A stretch of 64,000 nt of DNA, taken from positions 1-64,000 of the forward strand of contig JAFLCP010000015.1 in the NCBI GenBank assembly GCA_017303505.1, in the 5' to 3' direction. A model generated the notes under the pieces. That model was not told the origin of the DNA. It was given only the letters and a program-made list of their open reading frames with translations, and searched no databases. Position 1 is the first letter of the stretch. Each line of letters begins with the position of its first letter. This stretch comes from Planctomycetota bacterium. GTDB taxonomy: Bacteria > Planctomycetota > Planctomycetia > Pirellulales > Pirellulaceae. Position numbers and translations under genes: made by a program. Below are positions 63,164 to 64,000 of the stretch, one piece after another.

Positions 63164-63544
63164 ATGCAATGGATCGGCCTCGAGAGCATTCTGCCCATGA
63201 TTGCTAAAAAGCACTATCAGTTCAAAGCGATCGTCAACGAGTCGGGGGCAATTGTCTTTCCAGTGACGACGGAACACCGTGACGCAGGTCAGGCGAACAT
63301 TCGCTACGCTGACAACTATGAGGGAAATGCACTGGCGGCGATGATTAAGCCGGGGCTGGTCGAGTTTCGATATCACCAGCAATTCACCGATGAGCGAGTG
63401 CGTAAGATTGCCGCTGAATTTTTGTCACATCCCGCTCTCGCTTTTGCCTCGACATTCAGCGTGACCTACCAGAATCGAGTGATTATTGTTGGCTGTTCAT
63501 TGAATGAGGAATCTTATGGCCGAAATCGACGACATTTTTCATGA
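63164..63544 (+). CDS. Hypothetical protein overlapping its downstream neighbour
   Basis: 126 residues from an ATG at 63164 with an AAGGGTGG site; an ATG at 63197 is possible. No recognised domain; a small alpha/beta protein. Its end overlaps the start of the next gene (63516) by 29 bp, which indicates coupled translation. Confidence 0.5.
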   Translation: MQWIGLESILPMIAKKHYQFKAIVNESGAIVFPVTTEHRDAGQANIRYADNYEGNALAAMIKPGLVEFRYHQQFTDERVRKIAAEFLSHPALAFASTFSVTYQNRVIIVGCSLNEESYGRNRRHFS

Positions 63545-63992
63545 GTTCGCAGGTGCGTTTGCAGGCGCATTCGGCGATTCCAAGCCAATTTGTTTTCCAG
63601 ACAAACTAGACCGCAGTAAGCTCGATCTCACGCTTGCAAGTTTGAAAGTCGTGGATAAGTACTTGGCTCATCTGCATCGCAATAGCGCGAAACTCAATGG
63701 TGAAGAATTGCACAGCACGGTCCTGTATGGAGGCGCGTATGTGGGCGAAGTGATTCGCCATGAAACGGACAACTACTTCCGCTGGATCGATTATGAAGAC
63801 TACATGGCAGAGCATCCAGATTTGAAGGCGATGATTCCAGAGAGAACCGTAGCCACCTGTGCTTTCTTGGTGGACGATGAGGGTTCGATGTCCATGCCAC
63901 TCAACAAAATCGCCCGATTCATTGATGAGGGGGAAGAAAACAGCGTACACTTCTTTGCGCAGTGCGATATCGCCAAATCGAAAGGGCCATAA
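63516..63992 (+). CDS. Hypothetical protein with G-A-Y-V-G-E-V signature
   Basis: About 158 residues from an ATG at 63516 with GAGGA six bases upstream; an ATG at 63504 is the alternative. The segment L-Y-G-G-A-Y-V-G-E-V-I-R near residue 78 resembles a signature seen in small immunity- or regulation-like families (DUF3806-type), but this is not confirmed. It is the last gene in the window. Function unknown. Confidence 0.55.
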   Translation: MAEIDDIFHEFAGAFAGAFGDSKPICFPDKLDRSKLDLTLASLKVVDKYLAHLHRNSAKLNGEELHSTVLYGGAYVGEVIRHETDNYFRWIDYEDYMAEHPDLKAMIPERTVATCAFLVDDEGSMSMPLNKIARFIDEGEENSVHFFAQCDIAKSKGP

Positions 63993-64000
63993 AACGCAGT

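Noticed and set aside
1-64000. tRNA or rRNA genes
   Set aside because: No T-loop/acceptor pattern or rRNA-like conserved stretch was recognised by eye; a covariance-model scan would settle this.

Overview
The window reads as chromosomal DNA of a planctomycete, most likely a Pirellulales-type organism of roughly balanced GC content. The main evidence is the set of protein families that are expanded in this phylum: secreted DUF1549/DUF1553 proteins with cytochrome-like CxxCH motifs, several Tat-type DUF1501 proteins, DUF1800, PPC-domain, DUF1080/ThuA, DUF1573, DUF3467 and N,N-dimethylformamidase-like proteins, a formylglycine sulfatase, and Gfo/Idh/MocA oxidoreductases with Tat leaders. No rRNA, tRNA, CRISPR array, transposase or phage gene was recognised.

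Layout. Positions 1-2200 carry, on the minus strand, a serine beta-lactamase-like hydrolase cut by the window edge and a LOG-family nucleotide-processing protein. Positions 2530-12785 form a same-strand run: DUF1549/1553, DUF1501, PPC protein, a large secreted protein, DUF1800, DUF1501 and a YCII protein. Positions 12850-14860 are minus-strand: a nucleotidyltransferase with a small partner, and a hotdog-thioesterase/crotonase fusion. A diheme peroxidase follows, then a tandem palindromic repeat block (16710-17126), a thioredoxin-like ferredoxin, a dimethylformamidase-like protein and class II DAHP synthase. Positions 21420-29091 form a second catabolic-looking cluster: oxidoreductase, DUF1549/1553 with a golvesin-like domain, DUF1501 and sulfatase. 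Positions 29170-39930 hold a proline/alanine/glutamate-rich membrane protein, alkaline phosphatase, a glycerophosphodiesterase, a two-gene RND efflux system, a DUF1080-ThuA protein and a small lipoprotein. Positions 39941-54715 carry housekeeping and envelope genes: M32 peptidase, zinc-ribbon membrane protein, DUF1573, thioredoxin-NHL, Maf, DUF3467, membrane dipeptidase, a lysine-rich membrane protein interrupted by an in-frame amber codon, YbgC thioesterase and an ACT protein. A noncoding block of direct and inverted repeats (54745-55597) then separates this backbone from an accessory region (55910-63992) of small same-strand genes: VOC-DUF7710, ankyrin, lipoproteins, zinc-ribbon membrane proteins, a DUF2314 protein and several unknowns.

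How the parts fit. The secreted DUF1549/DUF1501/PPC/sulfatase sets probably process complex polymers at or outside the inner membrane, although the exact chemistry of DUF1549, DUF1553 and DUF1501 is not established. The RND pair forms one efflux unit. The right-hand small-gene region resembles immunity-gene arrays in style, but no toxin is visible in the window.

The most unusual signals are five. (1) An amber codon splits a lysine-rich reading frame that stays open for 138 further codons. (2) That gene has a consensus promoter and an approximately 440-nt leader with several hairpins. (3) A shared 20-bp element followed by heptamer arrays straddles the stop codons of two unrelated genes. (4) The 54.7-55.6 kb repeat block changes orientation and period in the middle. 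(5) The RND pump has extra hydrophobic segments and an unusual relay. All calls come from reading the sequence; no database search was run.
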